Positions 35,376 to 45,200 of a stretch of 64,000 nucleotides of DNA are shown piece by piece. Source of the DNA: Flavobacteriaceae bacterium (lineage in GTDB: Bacteria > Bacteroidota > Bacteroidia > Flavobacteriales > Flavobacteriaceae). Numbering within the stretch: the first letter of the stretch is position 1; the number at the start of each line of letters is the position of its first letter. Made by a program: the position numbers and the translations under genes. The stretch spans positions 620,001 through 684,000 of the forward strand of contig CP046177.1 in NCBI GenBank assembly GCA_014075215.1, in the 5' to 3' direction. Below the pieces are notes generated by a model that searched no databases, had not been told where the DNA came from, and worked only from the letters and a program-made list of their open reading frames with translations.

Positions 35376-35819
35376 CTAAGAAGTTCTCAACATTTTAATA
35401 TGAGGAATTCCGTCTTCTAAATACTTATTTCCCTGCACAACAAACCCAAAAGAATTATAAAATTTAGTGAGGTATGTTTGTGCAGAAATAAGAATGGTTT
35501 TTTCTTTAAAACTCTTTTCAATATAGGCTATTGAAGCTGCTATTAATTGATGGCCGTATGCCTGCTTTCTGTGCTCTTTTTTTACTAAAATTCTGCCGAT
35601 ACTCGGGAAATCAAAATAATCTCCGGCATCAAAAATTCGTGCATATGTAATTATTTCCTCTTCCTTAATACCAAACATATGAAAAGCTATGGAGTCTTTA
35701 TTATCAATATCCTGGTAAATACAATTTTGTTCTACTACAAAAACTTCCGAACGCAGTCGGAGGATACGGTATAGTTCTTCAATGGTTAATTTGCTAAATT
35801 TTTTTACAATAAATTCCAT
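35376..35819 (-). CDS. GNAT-family N-acetyltransferase (ElaA-like)
   Basis: 147 residues. LTIEELYRILRLRSEVFVVE, QNCIYQDIDNKD and IGRILVKKEHRKQAYGHQLI (acetyl-CoA loop) are typical of ElaA. Substrate unknown. It begins 4 bp after the rpiB stop, so the two form a small operon. Confidence 0.88.
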   Translation of the reverse strand: MEFIVKKFSKLTIEELYRILRLRSEVFVVEQNCIYQDIDNKDSIAFHMFGIKEEEIITYARIFDAGDYFDFPSIGRILVKKEHRKQAYGHQLIAASIAYIEKSFKEKTILISAQTYLTKFYNSFGFVVQGNKYLEDGIPHIKMLRTS

Positions 35820-35823
35820 AAAT

Positions 35824-36255
35824 TTAACAAGCAGAAATTTTATTCACTCTTTTCTGATGCCGCCCTCCTTCAAATTCGGTAGTTAAGAATGTTTCTACTA
35901 TTGCTAAAGCTTGAGGAATGGCAGTATACCTTGCAGGAATACAAAGAATATTAGCATTGTTATGTTGTCTAGCAAGTTCTGCTATTTCTTTTGTCCAACA
36001 CAAACCTGCTCTAATTTTCCAGTATTTATTAGCGGTCATTGCAACACCATTGGCACTACCGCAAATTAAAATTCCAATGGCTGCTTTTTTTGCTATGACA
36101 TCTTTAGCTACCGGGTGTACAAAATCCGGATAATCTACACTTTCATCAGTGTCAGTGCCATAATTTTTTACCACAATTCCTTTGGATTCCAGTAATGTAA
36201 CAATAGAAAATTTATACGCTGTTCCTGCATGATCGTTTCCAATGGCAACTGTCAT
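35824..36255 (-). CDS. rpiB: Ribose-5-phosphate isomerase B
   Basis: 143 residues. GNDHAGTAYKF at the start, DESVDYPDFVHPVA, and the active-site segment ICGSANGVAMTANK are diagnostic of the RpiB/LacAB family. Interconverts ribose-5-phosphate and ribulose-5-phosphate in the pentose phosphate pathway. Confidence 0.94.
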   Translation of the reverse strand: MTVAIGNDHAGTAYKFSIVTLLESKGIVVKNYGTDTDESVDYPDFVHPVAKDVIAKKAAIGILICGSANGVAMTANKYWKIRAGLCWTKEIAELARQHNNANILCIPARYTAIPQALAIVETFLTTEFEGGRHQKRVNKISAC

Positions 36256-36353
36256 AATGAATTTGTTTTAATTGTGTTGTATCACAAAAATACATGTTTT
36301 ATTAATATTTTCCTGTTTTGTCGGTACTTACAGTTTGTTTAATTAGTTAACCC

Positions 36354-36730
36354 TTAAAAATAGGCTATTTGTTGGTTAGGTTTTATTATTAGAGTCCGAT
36401 TTTTCTCTAACAAATTTTTGCACAGGTAACCAAAGGTATTAAGAATAATCCAAAGAACATCTTCTTTGAGTTTTCTCATTAATTTTTTGAAGTTGAACCC
36501 AGCGGCGGCCATCATAAAGTTGATACTATCTCCCATCTGACCTTTTAGGAAGTTGTTTGCTACCCTATGGTCTTGTTTAAGATGGGATATTGTTCATTCT
36601 TGCCCAATACGCTGACGAAAGTGAACTAGATCGCTGGCAGCGAAAGGTTGGCCACAACGTTGAACGGTAGCACCACCTAAATACTGAAAATAAGCGTTCA
36701 CCTCCCAGTGTTCTTCTACCATGTGGAAAA
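36354..36730 (-). pseudogene. IS5-like transposase relic with internal deletion
   Basis: On the minus strand the N-terminal DUF772-like stretch (VNAYFQYLGGATVQRCGQPF, then FRQRIGQE) is followed within a few codons, across a stop, by the C-terminal QMGDSINFMMAAAGFNFKKL and an ending at 36354. The whole catalytic middle is missing. This is an internally deleted IS remnant, placed between rpiB and the tRNA genes. A GTCCGATTTTT motif near 36391 recalls the dispersed repeat at 21322. Confidence 0.75.
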
Positions 36731-36761
36731 CTCAATTTGTTTAACCTATGTTTAGCCCAAA

Positions 36762-36793
36762 CAAAAAAAGCCGAGATAAAAATCTCGACTTTC
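36762..36793 (-). terminator. Terminator downstream of the tRNA-Leu gene
   Basis: On the minus strand AGTCGAGAT and ATCTCGGCT form a stem closed by a short T loop, followed by TTTTTTT. It starts 2 bp after the tRNA 3' end and fits termination of the tRNA-Gly/tRNA-Leu transcript. Confidence 0.78.
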
Positions 36794-36794
36794 G

Positions 36795-36880
36795 TACCGA
36801 AGGCGGGACTTGAACCCGCACGAACCTTACAGTTCAAGGGATTTTAAGTCCCTCGTGTCTACCAATTCCACCACTTCGGC
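36795..36880 (-). tRNA. tRNA-Leu (UAA)
   Basis: 86-nt cloverleaf. The acceptor stem GCCGAAG pairs with CTTCGGT, with discriminator A. The anticodon loop is ACTTAAAATC, anticodon UAA; a long class II variable arm is present and the T loop is GGTTCAAGTCC. No CCA is encoded. It is 28 bp downstream of tRNA-Gly. Confidence 0.95.
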
Positions 36881-36907
36881 ATTACATATTTTCACTAACT
36901 AAAACAG

Positions 36908-36979
36908 AGCGAAAGACGGGATTTGAACCCGCGACCCTCACCTTGGCAAGGTGATGCTCTACCCCTGAGCTACTTTCGC
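36908..36979 (-). tRNA. tRNA-Gly (GCC)
   Basis: 72-nt cloverleaf. Acceptor GCGAAAG pairs with CTTTCGC, discriminator U. The anticodon stem-loop CACCTTGCCAAGGTG gives anticodon GCC. The T arm has GGTTCAAATCC. No CCA is encoded. It is probably co-transcribed with the downstream tRNA-Leu. Confidence 0.95.
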
Positions 36980-37133
36980 AACTATTTTATTATATTTTTC
37001 ACAAAATAATATTCTTGTTCTTCGATCTTAACACCAAAAATGCCTCAATAAGCATTTCATAAATAGGGCAGCAAATATAATAAGAAAACTATTGAAAAAA
37101 AATTTTCATTAAAAAACTTCTCTCTTACTAAAA

Positions 37134-37190
37134 GCTCTTTTTTATACGCTAAAAAATACGGTAAAGTTTTTTTAGCGTATAAAAAAGAGC
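37134..37190. terminator. Strong 23-bp stem-loop terminator
   Basis: 37134-37156 and 37168-37190 are exact reverse complements (GCTCTTTTTTATACGCTAAA... on the left), separated by an 11-nt loop. It lies 18 bp beyond the stop of the OmpA-family gene. The A/T-rich symmetrical stem could stop transcription from either side, separating the porin from the tRNA unit. Confidence 0.8.
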
Positions 37191-37207
37191 GGCTTGTATA
37201 AATACCT

Positions 37208-38560
37208 CTATTCTATCTCAGTAATTTCAATACGCCTGTTTCTGGATCGTCCTTCTTTAGTCAAATTTGTATCTATTGGTTTAGATTCTCCCATGCCTAG
37301 AATAGATATATTTTCTTGGGGAATACCATTATCTACTAAGTAGTTTCGTACTGCACTCGCTCTGCTTTTTGATAAAACTCTATTAGCGTTATATTCTCCT
37401 ACACTATCTGTATGCCCCTCTATTCTAAATTTTGCATTTGGATTTTCTTTCATAACTTCAACAATCGATTGTAAAATTGAATATGTATCTTGTGTGAAAT
37501 TATAATTCCCCGAATTAAATTTGACTTTTCTTGATAGTGCAGTAAGTGTTTCACTGGTTTCCTTGCTCAGTTTTTTTGAGTGTCCGTTATTATCAGTCTC
37601 TTCGGCAGTATCCGATACACTGTTTCCGTCGCTAGGAAGCGGACAACCATTATTATTTGGCGATCCTACTACGTCCGGACAGTTATCCCCTCTATCCAAT
37701 ACGCCATCTCCATCACTATCAGATAAAGGGCAACCATTATTATTAGGAGATCCGGCTATTTTCGGACAATTATCTCCACTATCTATTACACCGTCTTTAT
37801 CGGTGTCTTGTACTATTGCTGTTTGTTCCGATGTATTTTTATCATTGCTGTTTGTGCTTCCGTCATCGGGACATCCGTTTGAATTTCTTGTGCCCGGAAT
37901 ACTAGGACAATCATCATTATAATCATAAATACCGTCATTGTCTTTATCTTCATTCTGAAATCTGAATATTAACCCTGATGAATACTGAATATGATTGGTA
38001 TCAAATCTTTCCGAAGAATTGAAGGCCCATTTCGCCAAAGCATCAAAATTTAAACCTACCCCTTTCGAAAACCAAATATTGACACCAGGGCCTACATTTG
38101 CAGAAGTTGCTCCCTTGTCAATTTTAAAATACCCAATCCCCCCGTTAAGATATACCTCTAACCAATCTGCCCCCCAAAACAGATTAAAAGCTTCATCAAA
38201 ATAAAATTGAAAATTACCATCAAGAGCAAAATAATTTTGATCTTCATTCACAACACTTCCATCTAAAATTCTACCACCAGCTTTCCATTTATTTAAACTC
38301 CCCCCTATCTCAAAGCTAAGTAATTTACTAAATCGATACCCTAAGTTTAATCTTGCGGGGAACCCTCCGAAAGCAAAATTCTGTGTATTAAAATTCGCTG
38401 CACCCCCACTATTATCTACAAAATTAACACCTGCTTTAACTGTCCACCTGTTAACAGAGCTAGAAGTCTTTTGGTTATCAGTCATACCCTTGTTATTTTG
38501 ACCCTCTGTGATCAATATTGACACAAAAAATGCCAAAAAAAGAAGTAATTGTTTTTTCAT
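37208..38560 (-). CDS. OmpA-family outer-membrane protein with thrombospondin type 3 repeats
   Basis: 450 residues. A signal peptide (LLLFLAFFVSILITEG) is followed by a beta-barrel of about 180 residues. Calcium-binding thrombospondin-3 repeats follow: DKDNDGIYDYNDDCPSIPGT, then DTDKDGVIDSGDNCP and DSDGDGVLDRGDNCP. The C-terminal OmpA peptidoglycan-binding domain contains FRIEGHTDSVGEYNANRVLS and MGESKPIDTN. It links the outer membrane to the wall and is usually abundant in flavobacteria. A perfect palindrome lies about 150 bp upstream. Confidence 0.93.
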   Translation of the reverse strand: MKKQLLLFLAFFVSILITEGQNNKGMTDNQKTSSSVNRWTVKAGVNFVDNSGGAANFNTQNFAFGGFPARLNLGYRFSKLLSFEIGGSLNKWKAGGRILDGSVVNEDQNYFALDGNFQFYFDEAFNLFWGADWLEVYLNGGIGYFKIDKGATSANVGPGVNIWFSKGVGLNFDALAKWAFNSSERFDTNHIQYSSGLIFRFQNEDKDNDGIYDYNDDCPSIPGTRNSNGCPDDGSTNSNDKNTSEQTAIVQDTDKDGVIDSGDNCPKIAGSPNNNGCPLSDSDGDGVLDRGDNCPDVVGSPNNNGCPLPSDGNSVSDTAEETDNNGHSKKLSKETSETLTALSRKVKFNSGNYNFTQDTYSILQSIVEVMKENPNAKFRIEGHTDSVGEYNANRVLSKSRASAVRNYLVDNGIPQENISILGMGESKPIDTNLTKEGRSRNRRIEITEIE

Positions 38561-38974
38561 TATATTATTATTTTATTAAACAACAAATGTAGAATATTTT
38601 CTTAAAAAAGACTTATGAATAAGCTTAAAAAACAATGATTTAGCTAAAAATCACAATATTTTTTATTTGTAGTAAGACTTTTTACAGTGAGGGGTTTTAA
38701 ACTTTTGATTTAACTATTTGATATATCAAATAGTTGTAAAATATCAAAATTTAGATAACTTACTGACATACAGTTGTTTACTTGAAAGTTTAAATCACTT
38801 CAGTGACAAAGACAAAATGAGGAAATCATACTTAAAGCAAATATTTATTTAGTTTGATTAGCAATGATGTAAACTTTCATATTCACTAAAATTAAAATGA
38901 GTTCTCTTTTGAGTTAATTATAGAGTCATATTAAGATAATGTAAGTTTTATAAAAGGTTATATTTCAAATTGAA
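38561..38974. other. Intergenic region upstream of the OmpA-family gene
   Basis: About 410 bp of AT-rich DNA with no gene recognised. It holds the palindrome at 38712-38735 and presumably the promoter of the porin gene. Confidence 0.5.
38712..38735. promoter_or_regulatory. 24-bp perfect palindrome, possible operator
   Basis: AACTATTTGATA followed by its exact reverse complement. It lies about 150 bp upstream of the OmpA-family start, within a 414-bp gap. Perfect dyad symmetry of this length suggests a dimeric regulator site or a cruciform; the owner is unknown. Confidence 0.4.
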
Positions 38975-39385
38975 TTAACAAAACTTGCTATAAGCTGAAA
39001 TTAAATTTTCAGCAATCATTTGAGCAGATCTCCCTTCAATATGATGACGCTCTAGCATGTGTACCAACTCGCCATCTTTAAATAATGCCACTGCCGGTGA
39101 TGATGGGGGGAAAGGAATCATATATTCTCTTGCTTTTTGAGTAGCCTCTTTATCAACACCTGCAAAAACAGTTGCTAAATGATCAGGTTTTTTATCAAAT
39201 TGTAAAGAGGCTAAAGTTCCCGGCCTGGCTGTTCCGGCAGCACACCCGCAAACAGAATTTACTATTACTAAAGTAGTTCCTTTTTTTGCAAACGTATTTT
39301 CAACATCTTTTACTGTAGACAAAGTAGAAAAGCCATTATTAGTCAGCTCTTCGCGCATCGGTTTTACTAATTCTTCCGGATACAT
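38975..39385 (-). CDS. BrxA/BrxB-family bacilliredoxin
   Basis: 136 residues of the YphP group. The C-G-C active site is in NSVCGCAAGTARPGTL, and FPPSSPAVALFKDGELVHML and HHIEGRSAQMIAENLI are family hallmarks. Removes low-molecular-weight thiols from oxidised proteins; which thiol this organism uses is not shown here. Confidence 0.92.
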   Translation of the reverse strand: MYPEELVKPMREELTNNGFSTLSTVKDVENTFAKKGTTLVIVNSVCGCAAGTARPGTLASLQFDKKPDHLATVFAGVDKEATQKAREYMIPFPPSSPAVALFKDGELVHMLERHHIEGRSAQMIAENLISAYSKFC

Positions 39386-39549
39386 AATTTTTTAAAAATT
39401 TTAGATTACAAAGATACGGATTATAATATTCATTTTAACTTTTGTTTTTTTCAAAAAAATACAGTTGAAAAGATAGAAAGTTGAAAAGTGTAAAAACTTA
39501 TATGAAGTTAGTTAGAACTTTTTAAACAGACTTTGAAAGAGTAAATTGA

Positions 39550-40835
39550 CTAAGTCTGAAATAGGTTATTTTTAATGTACGTATGTAGGTTTAATAAAAC
39601 AAAAACCACACACGCAGGAATTACCCAGCCTAAACTTTGAGATGATAAAGGAATTATTTCCCGGATTAAATTTAAATTTTCTTTTGGGACAAAAAACCCG
39701 AGAAAATCGGGAATGCTAAACAAAAAAGTAGTAATGATAACCCCTCTAAAAATAAAAGGGGATGTCATATAATCGGGAAGAATATTCAACAAAATTAATA
39801 CAATAGTAACAGGATACATAAACATAAGAACAGGCAGAGCAATATCAATAATATAATGAACACTAAACTGGCCAATAACGACTCCTAACACGCAGCTAAT
39901 AAAAGTTGTGATGACATATACTTTTTGCGAATTTTTAAAAATACTTTTTATATAATCTGCAGCTCCCGTGATAATTCCAACCCCGGTTGTAAAACAAGCT
40001 AAAGATACTAATAAGCTCAAAAAAGCAGTGCTGGCAATCCCTAGAGTCTGTGTGCTTATGCCTTTCAAAACCTCGGTTCTTGTTACATTTTCTTCAAACG
40101 AACTGTTAAATAGTGCTCCACTCAAAATCAATCCGTATAGACAAGTAGCAATCCTGCGCCGGCTATGAATCCTGATTTGGTAATTAATTCTTTTTTAGCT
40201 TCATAGGAATAGTACCCTCTTAAATTGAGCGAAATAATAACCACTGCACCTACCACAACACCACCAATTGCATCAAAAGTCTGATAGCCTTCTAATATAC
40301 CGCTTACAAAAGGAACTTCATAAGTGTTCAAAACCATAGTGTCTGTAGGATTGGTGATCGCTATAAAAATAATTGTCAAAAGAATACATACAATAACAGG
40401 TGTTAAATACTTCCCTACCAGGCTTAAAATTTTTGACCGATTGAGCACAAAAATGAATGTAAGGAAAAAATAAATACTACTGGTAAGCCATGAATTGGTT
40501 CCAAAAAAAGGCTGAATAGCCATTTCATGTGTAACAGCAGCTGTCCTTGGTGCAGGTAATGTGATAGAAATCAAATAGATAAGTATACAATAGAGGGTGC
40601 TAAACCAGGGAGATACCTTCTTTCCAAGATCGTATAAAGTTCCCTGTACTTTGGCATGCGCCAGAATACCCAAGACTGGAATTACAACTGCAGTGATGGC
40701 AAAACCCAATACTACCCACCACCATCTATCCCCGGAACGAACTCCTAAAAAGGAAGGAAGAATCAAGTTTCCTGCCCCAAAAAAAAGTGAAAAGACAGCA
40801 AAGCCACTCACCCATATTTCTTTCGTCCTACTCAT
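39550..40835 (-). pseudogene. brnQ: Branched-chain amino acid carrier BrnQ, frameshifted
   Basis: The 5' part from 40835 (MSRTKEIWVSGFAVFSLFFG, ending GAGLLLVYTD) is followed in another frame by LILSGALFNSSFEENVTRTE to the stop at 39550. Removing two bases near 40135 (AC between GTCTAT and GGATTG on the coding strand) restores one frame of about 428 residues, the usual BrnQ length with 12 helices. It should have imported Leu/Ile/Val with sodium. Only one defect is visible, so the loss is recent or the base call is wrong. Confidence 0.85.
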
Positions 40836-40854
40836 TTTATATTACTATATGGTA

Positions 40855-41009
40855 CTCTCATTTAAACTTTTTCAATTTGTTAAAAAGATTGCTGTTTTCC
40901 ATTCTGTTTTTGTCTTCTCTCCTTTTCGTCGCCCTGTCTATCCAAATCAAAAAAAGCTTTTAACAGGACTAGGAATCGCTAACTTTCGTTTACATCAAAA
41001 AGTATAAAC
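40855..41009. repeat. Diverged copy of the GAACTCATTTAAAC repeat
   Basis: Starts CTCTCATTTAAACTTTTTCA and ends CAAAAAGTATAAAC. It aligns along its length with 41121-41281, with many substitutions and decayed ends. It begins 20 bp upstream of the brnQ start, so it probably occupies the brnQ promoter region. Confidence 0.65.
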
Positions 41010-41120
41010 AATTACAAGGCTGTTATACAGTACAAAAAAAGTAAAATTTGAAAATAAAAGTATTATTTTAACCTTTATTTTTTGATGATCTGTTATCACA
41101 TCTAGCTGTGTTTTTTGAAT

Positions 41121-41281
41121 GAACTCATTTAAACTTTTTCAATTTGCTAAAAAATTGCTGTTTTTAGCTGTGTTTTTATCTTTTTTTCCTTCCGTAGCGC
41201 TGCCTATGCAACTCAAAAAACCCTTCAACAGCCCTAAAAACTTCTAATGTTCGCTTACATCCAAAAAGTTTAAATGAGTTC
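41121..41281. mobile_element. 161-bp MITE-like repeat with 19-bp perfect inverted ends
   Basis: GAACTCATTTAAACTTTTT at the left and its exact reverse complement at the right. There is no coding content. A diverged copy lies 110 bp away in the same orientation. A similar end (AAAAAGTTTAAACGAGTTC) occurs near 12641 and another near 29311. No related full-length IS is in the window. Confidence 0.75.
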
Positions 41282-41429
41282 AAATGAATAGTAAAAGATA
41301 TAAGGACATAAAAAATGTTCTAGTAATTTTTTAGGTATTGACCCTATAGCTATTTAACTTGAGACTTTGCAACTTTAAACTGCATAACATAATCAAAATA
41401 GTATATTTGAAGTTCGTAATAAAAATGAT

Positions 41430-42185
41430 ATGAGTAATTTTTCAAAGTGGTTAGGAGTTGGAATCGGTTTTACTTTTGGAGGTCCTATAGGAGCTGTTAT
41501 TGGATTTGTGACAGGAAGTGTTATAGATGCATATACAAAGGAAGATTTTGACAGGGACAGAAAACTTTTTGAAGGGGAATACAGAAACAGACCTCTTCAA
41601 ACACAGTCGGGAGATTTTGAAATTAGTTTGCTGGTTTTGGCAGCTATTGTGATTAAATCCGATGGGAAAATTGACCAACGAGAACTCAATTTTGTCCGTT
41701 CGCAGTTTGTTGGCATGTACGGAAAAGAAAGAGCCAATAATACTTTTAAATTGTTTAAAGGAATTATAAAAAAACAAATTTCGGCACGGCAGGTTTGCAT
41801 ACAAATTCGTCAACACATGCCACACGCTTCCCGATTGCAGTTGATTCATTTTCTATTCGGAATTGCCAAAGCAGATGAACACGTATCTAAAACCGAGATA
41901 GAAGAAATTAGAAAAATTGCCGGATACCTTTATATTAACCAGTCTGATTTTGAGTCTATAAAAGCGATGTTTTATAGTGCTGCAAACAATGCGTATAAAA
42001 TTTTGGAAATTACCAAATCTGTTTCTGATGAGGAGGTAAAAAAAGCTTATAGAAAAATGGCAAAAAAATATCATCCGGACAAATTGCGAGGATTGGGAGA
42101 TGAACATTTAAAAGGAGCAGAGGAGAAGTTTCAAAACATTCAGGCTGCTTATGAAAAGATAAAAAAACAGAGAGGGTTTTCCTAA
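41430..42185 (+). CDS. DjlA-like TerB / J-domain co-chaperone
   Basis: 251 residues. A glycine-rich hydrophobic N-terminus (WLGVGIGFTFGGPIGAVIGF) is followed by a TerB-like helical domain (LAAIVIKSDGKIDQRELNFV) and a C-terminal J-domain with KKYHPDKLRG. It should stimulate DnaK ATPase near the membrane. A TATATTTG box at 41402-41409 fits a -7 element. Confidence 0.88.
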   Translation: MSNFSKWLGVGIGFTFGGPIGAVIGFVTGSVIDAYTKEDFDRDRKLFEGEYRNRPLQTQSGDFEISLLVLAAIVIKSDGKIDQRELNFVRSQFVGMYGKERANNTFKLFKGIIKKQISARQVCIQIRQHMPHASRLQLIHFLFGIAKADEHVSKTEIEEIRKIAGYLYINQSDFESIKAMFYSAANNAYKILEITKSVSDEEVKKAYRKMAKKYHPDKLRGLGDEHLKGAEEKFQNIQAAYEKIKKQRGFS

Positions 42186-42272
42186 CCTTAAAATAGTATT
42201 TTTTACCTTCAACTTTTCGTGCAAATTAAGAGAAATTCTGTATTTTCGCATCCTCATTTGAAATGGTGATTT

Positions 42273-45200
42273 ATGAGTGCAAAATTCCCTGAATATAAAG
42301 GACTTGACTTACCGGATATAGCCCAAAAAATACTTCAATATTGGGAAAAGCATGCTATTTTTGAAAAAAGTATTTCTACAAGAGAGGGGCAGCCTCCATA
42401 TGTGTTTTTTGAAGGGCCACCTTCAGCAAATGGACTACCGGGAGTTCACCATGTATTGGCAAGAGCTATTAAAGATATTTTTCCTCGCTATAAAACCATG
42501 AAAGGATTTCAGGTAAAGCGAAAAGCAGGTTGGGACACACACGGGCTACCTATTGAGTTGGGTGTTGAAAAAGAATTGGGAATCACAAAAGAAGATATCG
42601 GGGAAACCATTTCCGTAGAAACATACAATACTGCTTGTAGAAAAGCGGTGATGCGTTATACAGATATCTGGCACGATTTAACCAAAAAAATGGGCTATTG
42701 GGTAAATATGGATGAACCCTACATTACCTATGAGTCCAAATATATGGAAAGTGTTTGGTGGCTGTTAAAACAAATTTATGATAAAAATTTGCTGTACAAA
42801 GGATATACAATTCAGCCCTATTCACCAAAAGCAGGAACAGGATTGAGTTCTCATGAATTAAATCAGCCCGGGACCTATCAGGAAGTTACAGATACAACGG
42901 TTGTTGCACAGTTTAAAGCAGTAGAAAACACATTGCCGGAGTTTTTAAAAAAATATGATCATTTGCATTTTTTGGCGTGGACGACAACTCCCTGGACACT
43001 TCCGAGCAACACAGCACTGACAGTCGGGTCAAAGATTGATTATGTGGTAGTCGCTACGTATAATCAATATACCTTCGAACCGATTCATGTAATTCTTGCT
43101 AAAAATCTGATCAGAAAACAGTTCACCGGAAAATACTTCCAAACAGAAGATGTTGAAGATCTTAAATCTTTTTCAAAAGAGAACAAAAAGATTCCTTTTT
43201 TAGTTACAACAGCATGTAAAGGAAAAGATTTACTGGGAATCCGATACGAGCAATTGCTAGATTATGTATTGCCCAATGACCATCCTGAAAACGCTTTTAG
43301 AGTGATTGTAGGAGATTTTGTAACTACGGAAGACGGAACAGGAATTGTGCATACTGCCCCTACTTTTGGAGCAGATGATGCATTGGTAGCTAAACAGGCA
43401 GTACCGGAAATTCCTCCTATGCTGGTAAAAGATAAACACGAAAATTTAGTGCCTTTGGTAGATCTACAAGGACGTTTTAGACCGGAGGTTGGCGAGTTTG
43501 CAGGAAAATATGTAAAAAATGAATATTATGCAGACGGAGAGGCCCCGGAAAAATCATTGGATGTTGAACTTGCCATCAAGCTAAAAACAGAAAACAAAGC
43601 TTTTAAGGTTGAGAAATACAAACACAGTTATCCCAATTGCTGGAGAACCGATAAACCCATTCTCTATTATCCTTTAGATTCTTGGTTTATCAAAATAACA
43701 GCAGTGAAAGATCAAATGCATGAACTGAATAAAACCATCAATTGGAAACCCAAATCAACCGGGGAAGGGCGTTTCGGAAACTGGCTGGCAAATGCAAATG
43801 ACTGGAATTTATCGCGCTCTCGTTATTGGGGCATTCCATTACCTATCTGGAGAACCGAAGATAAGAAAGAAGAAATTTGCATTGGTTCTGTTGCCGAATT
43901 AAAAGCAGAAATACAAAAATCCATTGATGCCGGAATGATGACTGAAGCTATTTTTGCTGATTTTGAAGCAGGGAATATGTCAGATGAAAATTATGCAAAA
44001 ATTGATTTACATAAAAATATTGTCGATCAGGTTGTACTGGTTTCTCCTTCGGGAAGACCCATGAAACGCGAAGGTGATTTGATAGATGTCTGGTTTGATT
44101 CCGGTTCTATGCCCTATGCACAGTGGCACTATCCGTTTGAAAATAAAGAGCTAATTGATGAAAACAAATCCTTCCCGGCCGATTTTATAGCAGAAGGAGT
44201 CGATCAGACCAGGGGCTGGTTCTATACGTTGCATGCTATCGGAACCATTGTGTTTGATTCCGTAGCGTATAAAAATGTAGTATCCAATGGTCTGGTTTTA
44301 GATAAAAACGGACAAAAAATGTCCAAACGTCTAGGAAATGTCGTAGATCCTTTTGAGACCTTGGATACTTTTGGAGCAGACGCTACACGTTGGTATATGA
44401 TTATCAACGCCAATCCATGGGATAATTTAAAATTTGACGTGAATGGAATTGATGAGGTAAAACGCAAATTTTTTGGAACTTTATACAATACGTATGCTTT
44501 CTTTGCACTCTATGCAAATTTAGATAGGTTCTTATACAAAGAAGCAGAAATTCCACTAGAAGAAAGGCAGGAGTTAGATCGTTGGATACTTTCCGAGTTA
44601 CATAAATTAATTCGAAAAGTAGACCGTTTTTATGCATCGTATGAACCAACGAAAGCTGCAAGAGCTATTTCTGATTTTACACAAGATGACTTAAGTAACT
44701 GGTACGTTCGTTTAAGTAGAAGGCGTTTTTGGAAAGGAGATTATCAGCAAGATAAAATAGCAGCGTATCAAACATTATATACGTGCATGGCTACCATTGC
44801 AAAACTTGCGGCTCCTATTGCGCCTTTCTTTATGGATAGATTGTACCTAGATTTGGCAATGGTTACTAAAAAAGAAACTCTTGAAAGTGTACATTTATCA
44901 CAATTCCCTGAATACAACGATTTTTTTACAGACGAGAACCTCGAACGTAAAATGAAAAATGCACAAACCATTTCTTCTTTAGTATTATCATTAAGAGCTA
45001 AGGAAAAAATAAAAGTGCGTCAACCTCTTCAAAAAATTATGATTCCTGTTGAAGATGAGGAGCAAAAAACAGCAATTTTAGCCGTTTCCGATTTAATAAA
45101 ACATGAAGTGAATATTAAAGAAATAGAGCTATTGGAAGATGCCTCAACGATTTTGGTAAAACAGATAAAACCTAATTTTAAAATTTTAGGCCCGAAATAT

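Noticed and set aside
37521..37922. Plus-strand open frame of 133 codons inside the OmpA-family gene
   Set aside because: Shadow of the repetitive thrombospondin-3 region on the opposite strand.
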